From assembly GCA_963851325.1 (NCBI GenBank), contig CAWKOR010000001.1, positions 2,232,001 to 2,296,000 on the forward strand: 64,000 bases of DNA, in the 5' to 3' direction. This document shows, one piece after another, positions 34,426-43,870 of the stretch. The translations under genes were made by a program, and so were the position numbers. Position 1 is the stretch's first letter; the number at the start of each line of letters is the position of its first letter. The DNA comes from DATGKG01 sp963851325 (GTDB lineage: Bacteria > Desulfobacterota > Binatia > Binatales > Binataceae). The notes under the pieces are model-generated. The model saw only the letters and a program-made list of their open reading frames with translations, did no database searches and was not told the DNA's origin.

Positions 34426-35555
34426 TGCCGGGCCGCGAAACCATCCATCGGCGATCTCGAATCGAAGATCTCTGGTTCGGCCAGCTGCGCTGGAGTCAGC
34501 GCGCGATGGTAGCAGGATTACTTCCCACATCGTTTATTTATTGCGCCGGACAAAGTATCCGAAATGCGTTCTGGCACTTCGCTAAAAAGCGCGTGCCGAC
34601 CAGAATCATCAGCATCGGCAACCTGACGGTTGGCGGTAACGGAAAAACCCCCTTCACATTATTCTTGGCCTCACGCCTCCAGGCGCGCGGCTTGTCGGTC
34701 GCCATCGTAAGCCGCGGGTTTGGCCGCCGCGGCGCAAATGGAGTACCGGCCGCTCTGGTGTCCGACGGCTTGAGCATCAAGCTCTCGCCGGAGGAAGCCG
34801 GGGACGAACCGGTGATGATGGCGAAGTCGTTCCGCGGACCGATCGTGATCGCCAGGCGACGTATCGACGGGATTCGTTTTGTCGGCGAAATCGCGGCTCC
34901 TGATGTGATTGTTCTTGACGATGCGTTTCAGCATCGTGCGCTGGCACGTGAGGTGGACCTGGTGCTGGTCAATGAAGAGCGCGGCTTCGGCAACGGCCAC
35001 CTCCTCCCGGCCGGCCCGATGCGTGAGCCTTTGCGCTCGATTCGCCGCGCCGATGCGGCGATTCTCATGTCGAATGGAATAGGAGAGCGGCCGCGCACTG
35101 TCACTCCGCGCCAGATGAAGACGATTTCAGCTATCACGACGCTGCACGCGGCGCTTCGCCCCAAAGCACTGATCCGCTACGAGCAAGGCAACTGGTCTGA
35201 ACTGCCGATCGCGATGGCCGGACGGCGTGTGCTGGCCGTCAGCGGTCTCGCCGATCCCAGCGGCTTTTATGCGATGCTTCGCGAGATCGATACAGACCTG
35301 GTCGGGGTGCTCGAATACCCAGACCATCACGTCTACAATTCGTCGGATTGGCAAAGCATCGTAAAGGCCGCAGCCACCGCGGACATCATCCTGACGACCG
35401 AGAAGGATCTCGTAAAGCTGGAAAAATTTCCGTTCGCGCGCGATTCTCTGTACGCTCTGCGCATCGAGGTGGTGATGAGCGCGGAGGACGCGGCACGGCT
35501 TGATGAAATCGTGATCGACGGCGCAACCCACGCGAGCGTCGCCGCCGCTCGCTAG
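34425..35555 (+). CDS. lpxK: tetraacyldisaccharide 4'-kinase LpxK
   Basis: 376 residues. Phosphorylates the 4' position of the lipid A disaccharide. ISIGNLTVGGNGKTPFT contains the Walker A-like P-loop; VSRGFGRRG, VIARRRIDG, VIVLDDAFQHRAL (catalytic Asp/His region) and LLPAGPMREP follow, ending with YPDHHVYN and TTEKDLVKL. ATG 34425 uses the last base of the waaA stop. Complete. Confidence 0.94.
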   Translation: MPGRETIHRRSRIEDLWFGQLRWSQRAMVAGLLPTSFIYCAGQSIRNAFWHFAKKRVPTRIISIGNLTVGGNGKTPFTLFLASRLQARGLSVAIVSRGFGRRGANGVPAALVSDGLSIKLSPEEAGDEPVMMAKSFRGPIVIARRRIDGIRFVGEIAAPDVIVLDDAFQHRALAREVDLVLVNEERGFGNGHLLPAGPMREPLRSIRRADAAILMSNGIGERPRTVTPRQMKTISAITTLHAALRPKALIRYEQGNWSELPIAMAGRRVLAVSGLADPSGFYAMLREIDTDLVGVLEYPDHHVYNSSDWQSIVKAAATADIILTTEKDLVKLEKFPFARDSLYALRIEVVMSAEDAARLDEIVIDGATHASVAAAR

Positions 35556-35573
35556 AATGCCGGGAGGCTTTCA

Positions 35574-35744
35574 ATGCCCATCAGTCAGGAGTTGCTCGAT
35601 ATTCTCGCCTGCCCAAAGTGCAAGGGCGAACTTCAAATGACGGAGAAGCAGGATGGTCTGGTGTGCCAGGCGTGTAAGCTGGTGTATCCGATTCGCGAGG
35701 ATATTCCGGTGATGCTGATCGACGAGGCGAAGCCGCTTACGTGA
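35574..35744 (+). CDS. Trm112/YcaR family small protein
   Basis: 56 residues, too short for many gene finders. ISQELLDILACPKCKGEL carries the CPxC zinc knuckle; the second pair is CQACKLVYPI, then EDIPVML. Trm112-like proteins in bacteria often sit right after lpxK and may act as partners of methyltransferases or glycosyltransferases. GGGAGG precedes ATG 35574 at good spacing. The stop overlaps the next gene (GTGA). Confidence 0.85.
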   Translation: MPISQELLDILACPKCKGELQMTEKQDGLVCQACKLVYPIREDIPVMLIDEAKPLT

Positions 35745-36985
35745 GCCGCTCGAGCACCGACGCTGAGCGCGCGCATCGGCTGCTCCAACTCTCCTGGATC
35801 GCAATCGGGGTTTATCTTCTCGCCCTCGGTATCGCAGCAGTGTTGCGAGTGCAGGGCGACTTCAATGTCTACTACCGCGCGGGAACGCGCGTGTTGCACG
35901 GTGAGGCGATCTACCGCCTCGATGAGTCGAGCCATTTTCTCTACGCGCCGATCTTCGCGGTAGCTTTCGCGCCCATCGCTGCGCTTCCGCTTCGCGCCGC
36001 GCAATTTGCCTGGTACGCGGTCAGCGCAGTCTCGCTGGTTGCGTTAATTCTCGGCTCAGGGCGAATGCTGTTTGGGCGTCGGCGCGAACTGACGCCGGCG
36101 CTGATTGTGGTCCCGGTCCTGCTTTGCGCGCGCGTCATCGACAACAACATTGAACACGGGCAGATAAATCTCCCGACCCTCGCGCTGACGGTGTGGGCGA
36201 TTGCGTATGCGGAAGAGAATCGTGCGATCGCCGCCGGCGCGATGCTTGCCGCGGCGCTGCTCATCAAGCCGTTCGCAGCGCTTGCCGCGCTCTTTCTCCT
36301 TCTCGAGGGAAAGTGGCGCGCGATACTCTTTTCGATGGTTTTCGCTGCGGTTCTGCTGATTGCGCCAGTGGTGGTGTTCGGACCTGCCGGCGCATTCGAG
36401 CATACCGTCGCCTACCTCGAGGTCGTGGGCTCGATGACGAACCGCTATACGATGATGCTGACGAACCAGTCTGCAACTTCGGCGGTAGCGAGACTTATGA
36501 GCATTGGCTCAGGTCCAGGTGCACCCGCGCCTCATGCTGCATTGTACATCGGTACGGCGATCGAACTGGCGCTGGTGGCATCGGTCACGGCCTGGTACCT
36601 CCACAGCGGCGACGCCGAACCGCGCGGAACAGTGCTGCCGGGTAGATTTCAGCTCGCGGCGTTTTTCTGCATCATGCCGTCGCTGGTCCCCATCTCGTGG
36701 AAGAGCTACTACGCCGCCCTGTTGGTGCCATACATGCTACTGACCTTTGTGTTGTGGACGGAAAGGCCGCCGGGCTCGCCAAGTTCCACGATGACGTGGG
36801 CCCTGGTGGTCCTTTCGGTCGTACTGAACTGGATTCCCGGCAGTCGCGCGAACCGCGTTGCGCTGTTTTTTTCGGCGCACTTTCTGTCTGCAATGATGTT
36901 GCTGACAGCGACCATTGTTGCATCGTCGTGGTCGCGCCAAGCTGCCGATTGCAGACTTACACCATCTCCTACGGTAAATAGTTAG
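35741..36985 (+). CDS. GT87-type (DUF2029) integral membrane glycosyltransferase
   Basis: 414 residues with about ten hydrophobic segments. DFNVYYRAGTRVL after the first helix and FLYAPIFAVAFAPIAALP match the GT87/DUF2029 family, whose known members are polyprenol-phosphate-mannose-dependent mannosyltransferases. NNIEHGQINL is another family segment. GTG 35741 overlaps the Trm112-like stop. Position after lpxK suggests glycosylation of lipid A-core or another envelope glycan; donor and acceptor are unknown. Confidence 0.8.
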   Translation: MSRSSTDAERAHRLLQLSWIAIGVYLLALGIAAVLRVQGDFNVYYRAGTRVLHGEAIYRLDESSHFLYAPIFAVAFAPIAALPLRAAQFAWYAVSAVSLVALILGSGRMLFGRRRELTPALIVVPVLLCARVIDNNIEHGQINLPTLALTVWAIAYAEENRAIAAGAMLAAALLIKPFAALAALFLLLEGKWRAILFSMVFAAVLLIAPVVVFGPAGAFEHTVAYLEVVGSMTNRYTMMLTNQSATSAVARLMSIGSGPGAPAPHAALYIGTAIELALVASVTAWYLHSGDAEPRGTVLPGRFQLAAFFCIMPSLVPISWKSYYAALLVPYMLLTFVLWTERPPGSPSSTMTWALVVLSVVLNWIPGSRANRVALFFSAHFLSAMMLLTATIVASSWSRQAADCRLTPSPTVNS

Positions 36986-36986
36986 C

Positions 36987-37715
36987 GTGAAACAAAATCA
37001 GGGACTCGGACCGGATTTCATCAAGAGCCAGGTCGGGCGGAAGGTTGCCTATCTGCATCGCGAAATCGCTCCACTCGCGCCGGCGCTGTTGCTGGAAATC
37101 GATCGCACCTTGCGGTCCGGAAGAAAGGGCGCCGGCAATCGGGAAAGCGGATATCCGATCAATCTCGATGGCGCGCCACAATTGTTCGTGCGCCGCTCCA
37201 TGCGCGGTGGTGTGATGCGCTTCCTCGGTGACCTTTATCTCGGATTCGTCCCGCGCATGGTCCAGGAACTGAACGTAATTTCAGCGGCGCGCAAACGCGG
37301 CGTGCCGGTTCCAGAGCCGATGGGCGCGATCGTGGAACGGGTCAGTCCAGCAGTTTATCGCGGTGCCGTCGTTACCAAAGCGATCCCGGGGATGACGATG
37401 TGGGAGTTCGTGAAGGTCGAGACCGATCCTCGCAGCCTCAGCCACGTGGTGAGAATGGCGCGGTACTCGATCGACACCATGCACGAAAACGGCCTCTTCC
37501 ACGATGATCTCAATTTGCACAATTTGTACGTTTCGATGGCGGGCGACGGATTTACGGTAGTGGTACTCGACTTCGATAAAGCGAAGCTCTCGTCCCGCGC
37601 GGTACCGCGCTCGAAGCGCAAGCGTAACCTCAAGCGCCTCGCACGATCGATTCGCAAACTCGATCCCGAAGGGCGATATCTCGATGCCGCCGCGCTCAAG
37701 ATACTGACGGGATGA
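36987..37715 (+). CDS. lipopolysaccharide kinase, Kdo/WaaP family
   Basis: 242 residues with a protein kinase-like fold. LFHDDLNLHNLYV is the catalytic loop (HxDLxxxN type) and VLDFDKAKL the metal-binding DFD. This arrangement and GVPVPEPMGAI resemble KdkA (Kdo kinase), which puts phosphate on Kdo. GTG 36987 start, one base after the GT87 stop. Last gene of the plus-strand envelope operon, converging on ridA with three bases between stops. A second kinase-like gene lies at 43870-44751. Confidence 0.8.
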   Translation: MKQNQGLGPDFIKSQVGRKVAYLHREIAPLAPALLLEIDRTLRSGRKGAGNRESGYPINLDGAPQLFVRRSMRGGVMRFLGDLYLGFVPRMVQELNVISAARKRGVPVPEPMGAIVERVSPAVYRGAVVTKAIPGMTMWEFVKVETDPRSLSHVVRMARYSIDTMHENGLFHDDLNLHNLYVSMAGDGFTVVVLDFDKAKLSSRAVPRSKRKRNLKRLARSIRKLDPEGRYLDAAALKILTG

Positions 37716-37718
37716 AGG

Positions 37719-38099
37719 CTACGCGCGCCTGGCGATTACCTCAATCTCAATCATGGCGCCACGGGGAAGTGCCGCGACCTGGATCGTCGAACGTGCCGGA
37801 AAAGCCTCGGTGAAGTGTGCGCCGTAAACTCCGTTAACGATTTCGAAATCGGCAAGGTTGATCAGAAAAATCGTCGTCTTCACCACATCGCCATACCCGA
37901 GGCCCGCCGCGCGCAGCACCTCGCGAATGTTGTCCAACGCCTGACGCGTTTCGTGCTCGATGCCGCCTGAGACCAGTGCGCCCGTTTTCGGATCGAGGCC
38001 GATTTGTCCGGATAGAAAAACGGTGTCGCCAACCTCAACCGCCTGGGAATAGGGACCGATTGCAGCGGGCGCGAGGCGCGTTTCGATGATCTTTTTCAT
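37719..38099 (-). CDS. ridA: RidA family enamine/imine deaminase
   Basis: 126 residues from ATG 38099. RidA hydrolyses reactive 2-aminoacrylate and related imines from PLP enzymes. APAAIGPYSQAVEVGDTVFLSGQIG is the N-terminal signature; the substrate Arg is in FPARSTIQVAALPRGAMIEIEVIA. Complete. It follows rel by about 60 bases on the same strand. Confidence 0.94.
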   Translation of the reverse strand: MKKIIETRLAPAAIGPYSQAVEVGDTVFLSGQIGLDPKTGALVSGGIEHETRQALDNIREVLRAAGLGYGDVVKTTIFLINLADFEIVNGVYGAHFTEAFPARSTIQVAALPRGAMIEIEVIARRA

Positions 38100-38159
38100 G
38101 TCCACATCTTCGCCGATGCGGTGGGACGTGACCAGCGCGAGAAGAATGCGAAATCAGTG

Positions 38160-40376
38160 CTAGTCGCGGGCGCCGTTCTGTTGGCCAAGGCGCGAGACGC
38201 GCATGACCCCGTCGATCGCGGCGATCGAACTCATCAGCGTGTTCAACTGGCGCGCGCTGGTAACGCTAAGTTCAAAAATCGACAGCGCGCGGCCGTCGTT
38301 GCCCTTGGTCTTCACTTCGGCAGTAGTGATGTTGACTCCGACGGTGGCGATCGCCTTTGACATCGCGGCAAGCAGGCCCGGCTGATCCGCGCACAGCACC
38401 TCGAGCCGGATGGGACGCGGCGTCGCTTCGTCATCTTTCCATACCACCGGCACGCGCCGCTGCGGATCGGAGAGCAACGCATGCGGGCAGCCCGCGAGAT
38501 GCACGGTCACGCCGCGTCCGCGGGTGATGAATCCAGTGATCGCTTCGCCCGGCAGCGGATTGCAGCATCGCGCGAATCGCACCATCATGTCGCCGATTCC
38601 CGAAACGACCACCGCGCCGCTGGCGGCACGACGGGCTTCCTTGGCTGCGCGGTCGGCGGCTAACGGACCTGGAGGTACGGGGAGCCTATCTCCGCGATAG
38701 ATCTTCAGCTCATCAGGCGAAAGCACCTTTCCGAGCAACTGGCCCGGCGTGATGATACCGTAGCCGACCGCGGCCAGTAGACCATCGACGTCGCGCTGCG
38801 AAAATTCCTTGAGCGCAGCATCAAACCGTTTCTCGTTACGCAGTTGATTGACGGCGAGCTTCACCACTTCGAGTTCGCGATCGAGAAGCGAGATCCCAAG
38901 TTCGCGCGAGCGTTCTGATTGCTGTTGGCGGAACCATTGCCGGATCCTGCTCTTGGCGCGCGCGGTCGAGACGAAATTCGCCCAGTCCTTGCCCGGCGTC
39001 TGCTTCTCATTGGTGATGACCTCAACCGTGTCGCCCGAGTTCAGCCGGTAGCGCAGCGGGACCATCCGGCCGTTGATGCGCGCACCGGCCAGGTGGTTAC
39101 CAACGTCGGAGTGAATCCGGTAGGCGAAATCGATGACACTCGCACCCTTTGGAAAATCGAGCACGTCACCCTTGGGCGTGAAGACGAAGACTTCTTCGGG
39201 AAAAAGATCGTCGCGGACCGTAGACAGGAATTCCTGCGGGTCCTTCAGATTCTGCTGCCATTCGACCAGCCGTCGCAGCCATGCGAAGCGCTCCGTGTCG
39301 CGCTGTTCCGGCGACACCCCCTGCTTGTAGGTCCAATGCGCCGCGATTCCTTCCTCGGCTACGCGATGCATCTCCCGGGTGCGAATCTGCACCTCCATCC
39401 GCTGCCCACGTGGACCGATAACTGTCGTATGCAGCGATTGGTACATGTTGGGCTTCGGCAGCGCGATGTAATCCTTGAAGCGGCCGGGGACCGGCTTCCA
39501 GTTCGCATGCACGACACCGAGCGCCTCGTAACATTCGCGGACCGAGCCCACGATGATTCGAAACGCGACGAGATCGTAGATTTCGTCGAAGGTGAGCCCC
39601 TCTTCCTGCATCTTGGAATGAATGGAGAAGAAATGTTTCGGGCGACCGGTGACTTCCGCGAGCACCCCGGATTCTTCCAGGCGTTTGGAAAGAATCTCGA
39701 TGACCGCGCGAATGTAGTCTTCGCGCTCGGCGCGCTTGCTCGCCACGAAGGTTTTTAGCGTCGAGTACGCGCCCTTGTTGAGGTAACGGAACGCGTTGTC
39801 TTCGAGTTCCGACTTCATCCAGTAGATTCCCAGCCGGTGCGCGATAGGCGCGTAGATTTCCAGCGTTTCGCGAGAAATCTCGATCTGCCGCTCGGGGCCG
39901 AGCGGACCCAGGGTGCGCATGTTGTGCAGCCGATCCGCCAACTTGATCATGACGACCCGGATGTCCTGCGCCATCGCGATGATCATCTTGCGGAAATTCT
40001 CCGCTTGTTTTTCCGCGCGGCTGGAGAAAGTGATCTTCGATACTTTGGTGACCCCATCTACCAGCCGAGCAACTTCGGCTCCGAACAGGTTTTCCACCTC
40101 GGGTAACGAGGTCGCGGTGTCCTCCACCACGTCGTGCAGCAGTGCCGTAACGATCGAAGGAACATCAAGCTTGAGCTGGGCGGCTATCAGCGCGACGTTG
40201 AGTGGATGGGTGACATAGGGCTCACCCGATTCGCGTTTTTGCTCCCCGTGCATTCGCGCCGAATAGTCGTAGGCTCGACGGATCAGCGCGAGGTCGGCGT
40301 CGGGATTGTAGGAAACGATTCGACGCGCAAGTTCATCCAGTCCTTGCGGCTCGCTCTGCTCGACTAGCTCTTCCAC
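38160..40376 (-). CDS. rel: bifunctional (p)ppGpp synthetase/hydrolase RelA/SpoT
   Basis: 738 residues, a long RSH protein. HD hydrolase domain (residues about 45-200) has the intact HDVVED and KLADRLHNMRTL. The synthetase domain (about 240-350) has ALPKPNMYQSLHTTV and EVQIRT. TGS (VFVFTPKGDVLDFPKG), helical, zinc-finger-like CCNPLPGE and ACT domains follow. Both catalytic centres look functional. GTG 40376 overlaps gmk by 13 bases; the rpoZ gene that often separates them is absent. Confidence 0.95.
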   Translation of the reverse strand: MEELVEQSEPQGLDELARRIVSYNPDADLALIRRAYDYSARMHGEQKRESGEPYVTHPLNVALIAAQLKLDVPSIVTALLHDVVEDTATSLPEVENLFGAEVARLVDGVTKVSKITFSSRAEKQAENFRKMIIAMAQDIRVVMIKLADRLHNMRTLGPLGPERQIEISRETLEIYAPIAHRLGIYWMKSELEDNAFRYLNKGAYSTLKTFVASKRAEREDYIRAVIEILSKRLEESGVLAEVTGRPKHFFSIHSKMQEEGLTFDEIYDLVAFRIIVGSVRECYEALGVVHANWKPVPGRFKDYIALPKPNMYQSLHTTVIGPRGQRMEVQIRTREMHRVAEEGIAAHWTYKQGVSPEQRDTERFAWLRRLVEWQQNLKDPQEFLSTVRDDLFPEEVFVFTPKGDVLDFPKGASVIDFAYRIHSDVGNHLAGARINGRMVPLRYRLNSGDTVEVITNEKQTPGKDWANFVSTARAKSRIRQWFRQQQSERSRELGISLLDRELEVVKLAVNQLRNEKRFDAALKEFSQRDVDGLLAAVGYGIITPGQLLGKVLSPDELKIYRGDRLPVPPGPLAADRAAKEARRAASGAVVVSGIGDMMVRFARCCNPLPGEAITGFITRGRGVTVHLAGCPHALLSDPQRRVPVVWKDDEATPRPIRLEVLCADQPGLLAAMSKAIATVGVNITTAEVKTKGNDGRALSIFELSVTSARQLNTLMSSIAAIDGVMRVSRLGQQNGARD

Positions 40377-40984
40377 GGAGCAAAACCTTCCCGCAGCCTT
40401 GCGACGCGCGAGCGCTCAGCGTTGACGATCGAGCGAAAGCGTTCAACCGACACACCAACGTCCTGGTTGATGATCAGGTAGTCGTAGTCCGTGTATGCGC
40501 GCGCTTCCTCGCGCGAGCGATCGAGCCGGCGCGCGATCGCCGCCTCGGTTTCGGTCCCGCGCTTGCGAAGACGCTGCGCTAGATCATCAAAGGTGGGTGG
40601 CAATACGAATACCGCCACCGAGTCATTGGGATACTTGAAGCGAATCTGACCGGCGCCCTGAATGTCGATATCGAGCAGTATGTCACGGCCGGACTGGATG
40701 GCGTTGTCGAGCGGGCTCCTTAGAGTGCCGTAGCTGGCATCGAAAACTTGCGCGCATTCGGCAAGTTCGCCGGAATCGCGCCTGCGTATGAACTCATCCT
40801 CGCTCACAAAATGATAATCGGTTCCATCGGCCTCGTTGCCGCGCGGTTTTCGGGTAGTCAGCGAGACCGAGAATTCTATCTCGGGCATGCGATCCAGCGC
40901 CGCGCGCCAGATGGTGGTCTTTCCCGCTCCGGAAGGAGCAGACAGGATAAAAACTATACCGCGTCTTGGAGGCAAATCCGACAT
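40364..40984 (-). CDS. gmk: guanylate kinase
   Basis: 206 residues. Phosphorylates GMP to GDP. The P-loop is LSAPSGAGKTT, followed by SVSLTTRKPRGNEADGTDYHF (GMP-binding), ILLDIDIQGAGQI and a lid region with RLRKRGTET. Start ATG 40984 fits the family; a GTG three codons upstream is the alternative. Overlaps the rel start. Preceded by yicC, the usual yicC-gmk pairing. Confidence 0.95.
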   Translation of the reverse strand: MSDLPPRRGIVFILSAPSGAGKTTIWRAALDRMPEIEFSVSLTTRKPRGNEADGTDYHFVSEDEFIRRRDSGELAECAQVFDASYGTLRSPLDNAIQSGRDILLDIDIQGAGQIRFKYPNDSVAVFVLPPTFDDLAQRLRKRGTETEAAIARRLDRSREEARAYTDYDYLIINQDVGVSVERFRSIVNAERSRVARLREGFAPWKS

Positions 40985-41054
40985 TAAAGACACTAATACG
41001 AAGCGTACACCGCTCGCAAACGCGCTTCTATCAGGGCTGCTTCGGTGAAGGAAC

Positions 41055-41933
41055 TCATTCGACGTTCTGCACCTGTTCGCGCATCTTTTCCGCCTCTCCC
41101 TTCAGCTCTACAGTCAGCTGCGAGAGTCCCGCGTTTTGCGATTTGGAACCCATCGTGTTCACCTCCCGATTGATCTCCTGCAACAGGAACTCGATGGATT
41201 TCCCCACCGGCTCGGAGCGGTCCAGCAGCTCCGCAAGCGCTTCCAGATGGATCCGCAACCGAGTCAGCTCCTCGGTGATATCGCCGCGCTGGGCCACTCC
41301 AGCAGCCTCTTCATAAAGCCGCTTTTCGTTTACCGGCAGCTCGGCGAGCAGTTCCTTGACGCGCGTCTGGAAGCCGGCCAAAACTTCAGCGCGAGTCTCA
41401 CCAGACAACCTTTCGATTTTCGGCATCGCGAGGAGGATCTTCTTGATACGCCGAGCGAAATCGCGCTTGAGGCTATTGCCTTCGCGAATGCGCTCACTCT
41501 CAAGCTTTTTCAGCGCGAGTTCCAGCGCTTCGAATCCTAGCTTGACGCCTTGCTGAACCTGATCGTCTTCGTCCTCGATGACGTGGAAAATCTCCGGCCG
41601 TTGCATCAGGGTTTCCATGCCGAGGCGGCCGTTCAGATTCAGTTGCTTCCCCAGCTTGCGCAGTTCGGTGATGTAAAGTTTGGCCAGCTTCTCGTTAACT
41701 TGCAGCTTGACTGCCGGAGCCTTGGTCGCATTATAGCGCATGAACACCTCAATGCGGCCCCGCGAAACCGTGCTCTGCACCAGTTTCCGCACCTGCGACT
41801 CATGCTCGCCCCATCCGCGCGGCAAATTCAGCTTCAATTCAAAGAAGCGCTGGTTGAGCGCGCGAACCTCCGCCACGACTCTTACCCCGTCGCGCTCGAG
41901 ATGAGCGCGCCCGAATCCTGTCATGCTGCGCAT
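41055..41933 (-). CDS. yicC: YicC/YloC family endoribonuclease
   Basis: 292 residues. MRSMTGFGRA is the N-terminal signature; ALNQRFFELKLNLPRG follows, and the C-terminus has GKSIEFLLQEINREVNTMGSKS, the DUF1732 motif with acidic residues. E. coli YicC cleaves RNA and affects the small RNA RyhB; no target is implied here. The ATG follows directly after the GT4 stop, so the two are coupled. Next to gmk as in many genomes. Confidence 0.93.
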   Translation of the reverse strand: MRSMTGFGRAHLERDGVRVVAEVRALNQRFFELKLNLPRGWGEHESQVRKLVQSTVSRGRIEVFMRYNATKAPAVKLQVNEKLAKLYITELRKLGKQLNLNGRLGMETLMQRPEIFHVIEDEDDQVQQGVKLGFEALELALKKLESERIREGNSLKRDFARRIKKILLAMPKIERLSGETRAEVLAGFQTRVKELLAELPVNEKRLYEEAAGVAQRGDITEELTRLRIHLEALAELLDRSEPVGKSIEFLLQEINREVNTMGSKSQNAGLSQLTVELKGEAEKMREQVQNVE

Positions 41934-43139
41934 CTAGTCCCTGGCCCCTTCTGGATCCGCCGCCTGCCGCACGAGGCAGGCCCGGTATAGATCGATGGTC
42001 TTCTTCGTCATGGCGGTCATGGAGAAATCAGCTCCAATTCGCTCGCGCGCGGCGCTTCCCAACTGCAAGCGGCGCGGCAGGTCATTCGCAAGCGATGCAA
42101 TTGCGTTGGCGATCGAGGTTGAATCGCCCGGCGGCACCAACAACCCATTGCGATCGTCATCCACGATATCAACAATCCCGCCGGCGCGCGTCGCAACGAC
42201 CGGCAGTCCGCACGCCATTGCCTCGAGCAAAGCGACTCCCAAACCCTCCTTGAGCGAAGGAAACACGAAAAGGTCAAGCGCATCAAGTAGTTCCCGAGAA
42301 TCACCAATCCTGCCCAGCAAGAGAAAGTGGCCGCCGATTCCCAATTCTGCCGCCAGTTTCGCAAGTTGATCGCGCATCGCACCGTCTCCGGCGATCGCGC
42401 ATTTGATCGGTGAAGCCGCAGCGCGCTCGCGACAGACCGTCGCGACCGCTTCGAGTAAGAAGCGATGGCCCTTGCGTTCCTCGAGCATTCCCACGGCCCC
42501 CATCAGGAAATCGTCATGCCCGATGTCGAGGCGGGCTCGCGCAGCCTCGCGCTCGGAGGAACTGGCGCGATGAAAATGATCGCAATCCACGCCGGATGGA
42601 ATGATGCGAAGATGGTCACGCGAGACGCCGGCCTCGCCGAGCGCATCGGCAACCTTGCTTGAAATGGCAGCCACCGCATCGACGGCGTGGTTATACAGGT
42701 AGGGCGCAAACAGCCGGTTGGGCCGATAATCCATACGTCGCGTCACCACCAACGCTCGTGCCAGCCCTCGTGCGAAGGGCGCCATCGAATGTGCTCGCGA
42801 AGTATGGAAGTGAACGACGTCATAGCGCTTTCGCGAGAGAAGCGCTCGCAGGCGGATGCCCGCGGCGAAGTCGAGCGCATTGCGAATCGAGAGCGGATAA
42901 CACGAGACGCCCTCGCGGCGAGCGCGCTCGTAGAGCCGCCCTCGCGGATCGCACGCCAATTCCGCATTATGTCCGGCGTGCAGCAATCCCAGAGTCAGGC
43001 CGAGTACCTGGGTCTCACCTCCGCCGTAGCCGAGTTCGGGATCAACGCCAAGGATGCACAACTGCTCTTCGGACAACCTCGCTTCCGCGGCATCACTCAT
43101 TGAAGGACAGCCATCCGGAAATCTGCCGAGATCATCCAT
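41934..43139 (-). CDS. GT4 family glycosyltransferase
   Basis: About 401 residues, GT-B fold. YGGGETQVLGLTLGL near the N-terminus is the donor-loop Gly-rich segment; RIIPSGVDCDHF and FVFPSLKEGLGVALLEAMACGLPVVAT contain the EX7E-type acidic motif of retaining GT4 enzymes. The start is ATG 43139 or 43100; neither has a strong ribosome binding site. Sits among LPS-core-type genes, so it probably adds a sugar to the core or O-antigen. Donor unknown. Confidence 0.85.
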   Translation of the reverse strand: MDDLGRFPDGCPSMSDAAEARLSEEQLCILGVDPELGYGGGETQVLGLTLGLLHAGHNAELACDPRGRLYERARREGVSCYPLSIRNALDFAAGIRLRALLSRKRYDVVHFHTSRAHSMAPFARGLARALVVTRRMDYRPNRLFAPYLYNHAVDAVAAISSKVADALGEAGVSRDHLRIIPSGVDCDHFHRASSSEREAARARLDIGHDDFLMGAVGMLEERKGHRFLLEAVATVCRERAAASPIKCAIAGDGAMRDQLAKLAAELGIGGHFLLLGRIGDSRELLDALDLFVFPSLKEGLGVALLEAMACGLPVVATRAGGIVDIVDDDRNGLLVPPGDSTSIANAIASLANDLPRRLQLGSAARERIGADFSMTAMTKKTIDLYRACLVRQAADPEGARD

Positions 43140-43177
43140 TTTGATTGCTGACTTCAAGTCGCGATCGGCCCCCGTCG

Positions 43178-43870
43178 TCAATCGAGAAACCTGTAGTAGA
43201 GAATCGCACCGATTGCGGTAAGCGCATCGCGCCAACCTATTTTCTTTCCCTCTTCGTAGGTGCGCCCGGAATACGAGACCGGGACCTCATAGATGCGCCA
43301 TCGCGCGCGACTGGCCTTAACGGTTACCTCGGGCTCGAAGGTGAAGCGGTTCGCGCTCAGACGAAGCTGCAGCAGTTTGTCGCGTGCGAACGCTTTCATA
43401 CCGGTCTCCATGTCGCTCAAGTTCAAATCGCTCACGATGTTGCAGAGCATCGTGATCATCCGATTGCCGAGGTAATGCCAGTACAGCAATACGCGATGAG
43501 GCCCGCCAAGGAAGCGGGAGCCGTACACCATGTCGGCGCGGCCATCGAGCAAGGGCTTGATCATCAACTGATAGTCACTCGGATCGTACTCCAGGTCGGC
43601 GTCCTGTACGAATACATATGGATTGGAGGCGGCTGCGAATCCCATCCGCAGCGCCGCTCCTTTGCCTCGATTCCTGGAATGGTAAAAGACTTTGACCCGG
43701 CCGTTGTGAAAGTTCTGTAGAAACTCGCGGGTACCATCGGTGGAAGCATCATCGACCACGATCACTTCAGCATCGAAGCCGCAATTGAGCACCCGGTTGA
43801 TAACCTCGCCAACTGTCTTGACCTCGTTATAGACGGGAATCACGACGGATATTTTGGTCGCATCCGCCAT
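43178..43870 (-). CDS. GT2 family glycosyltransferase (DPM1/polyprenol-phosphate type)
   Basis: 230 residues. KISVVIPVYNEVKTV, VIVVDDASTDGT, GKGAALRMGF and the QDADLEYDP (DxD-like) motif define a GT-A fold GT2 enzyme similar to dolichol-phosphate mannose synthases; GSRFLGG and FTFEPEVTVKA follow. No membrane helices. It could supply a polyprenyl-phosphate sugar to the GT87 enzyme at 35741; that link is inference. ATG 43870 uses the first base of the upstream kinase stop. Confidence 0.87.
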   Translation of the reverse strand: MADATKISVVIPVYNEVKTVGEVINRVLNCGFDAEVIVVDDASTDGTREFLQNFHNGRVKVFYHSRNRGKGAALRMGFAAASNPYVFVQDADLEYDPSDYQLMIKPLLDGRADMVYGSRFLGGPHRVLLYWHYLGNRMITMLCNIVSDLNLSDMETGMKAFARDKLLQLRLSANRFTFEPEVTVKASRARWRIYEVPVSYSGRTYEEGKKIGWRDALTAIGAILYYRFLD

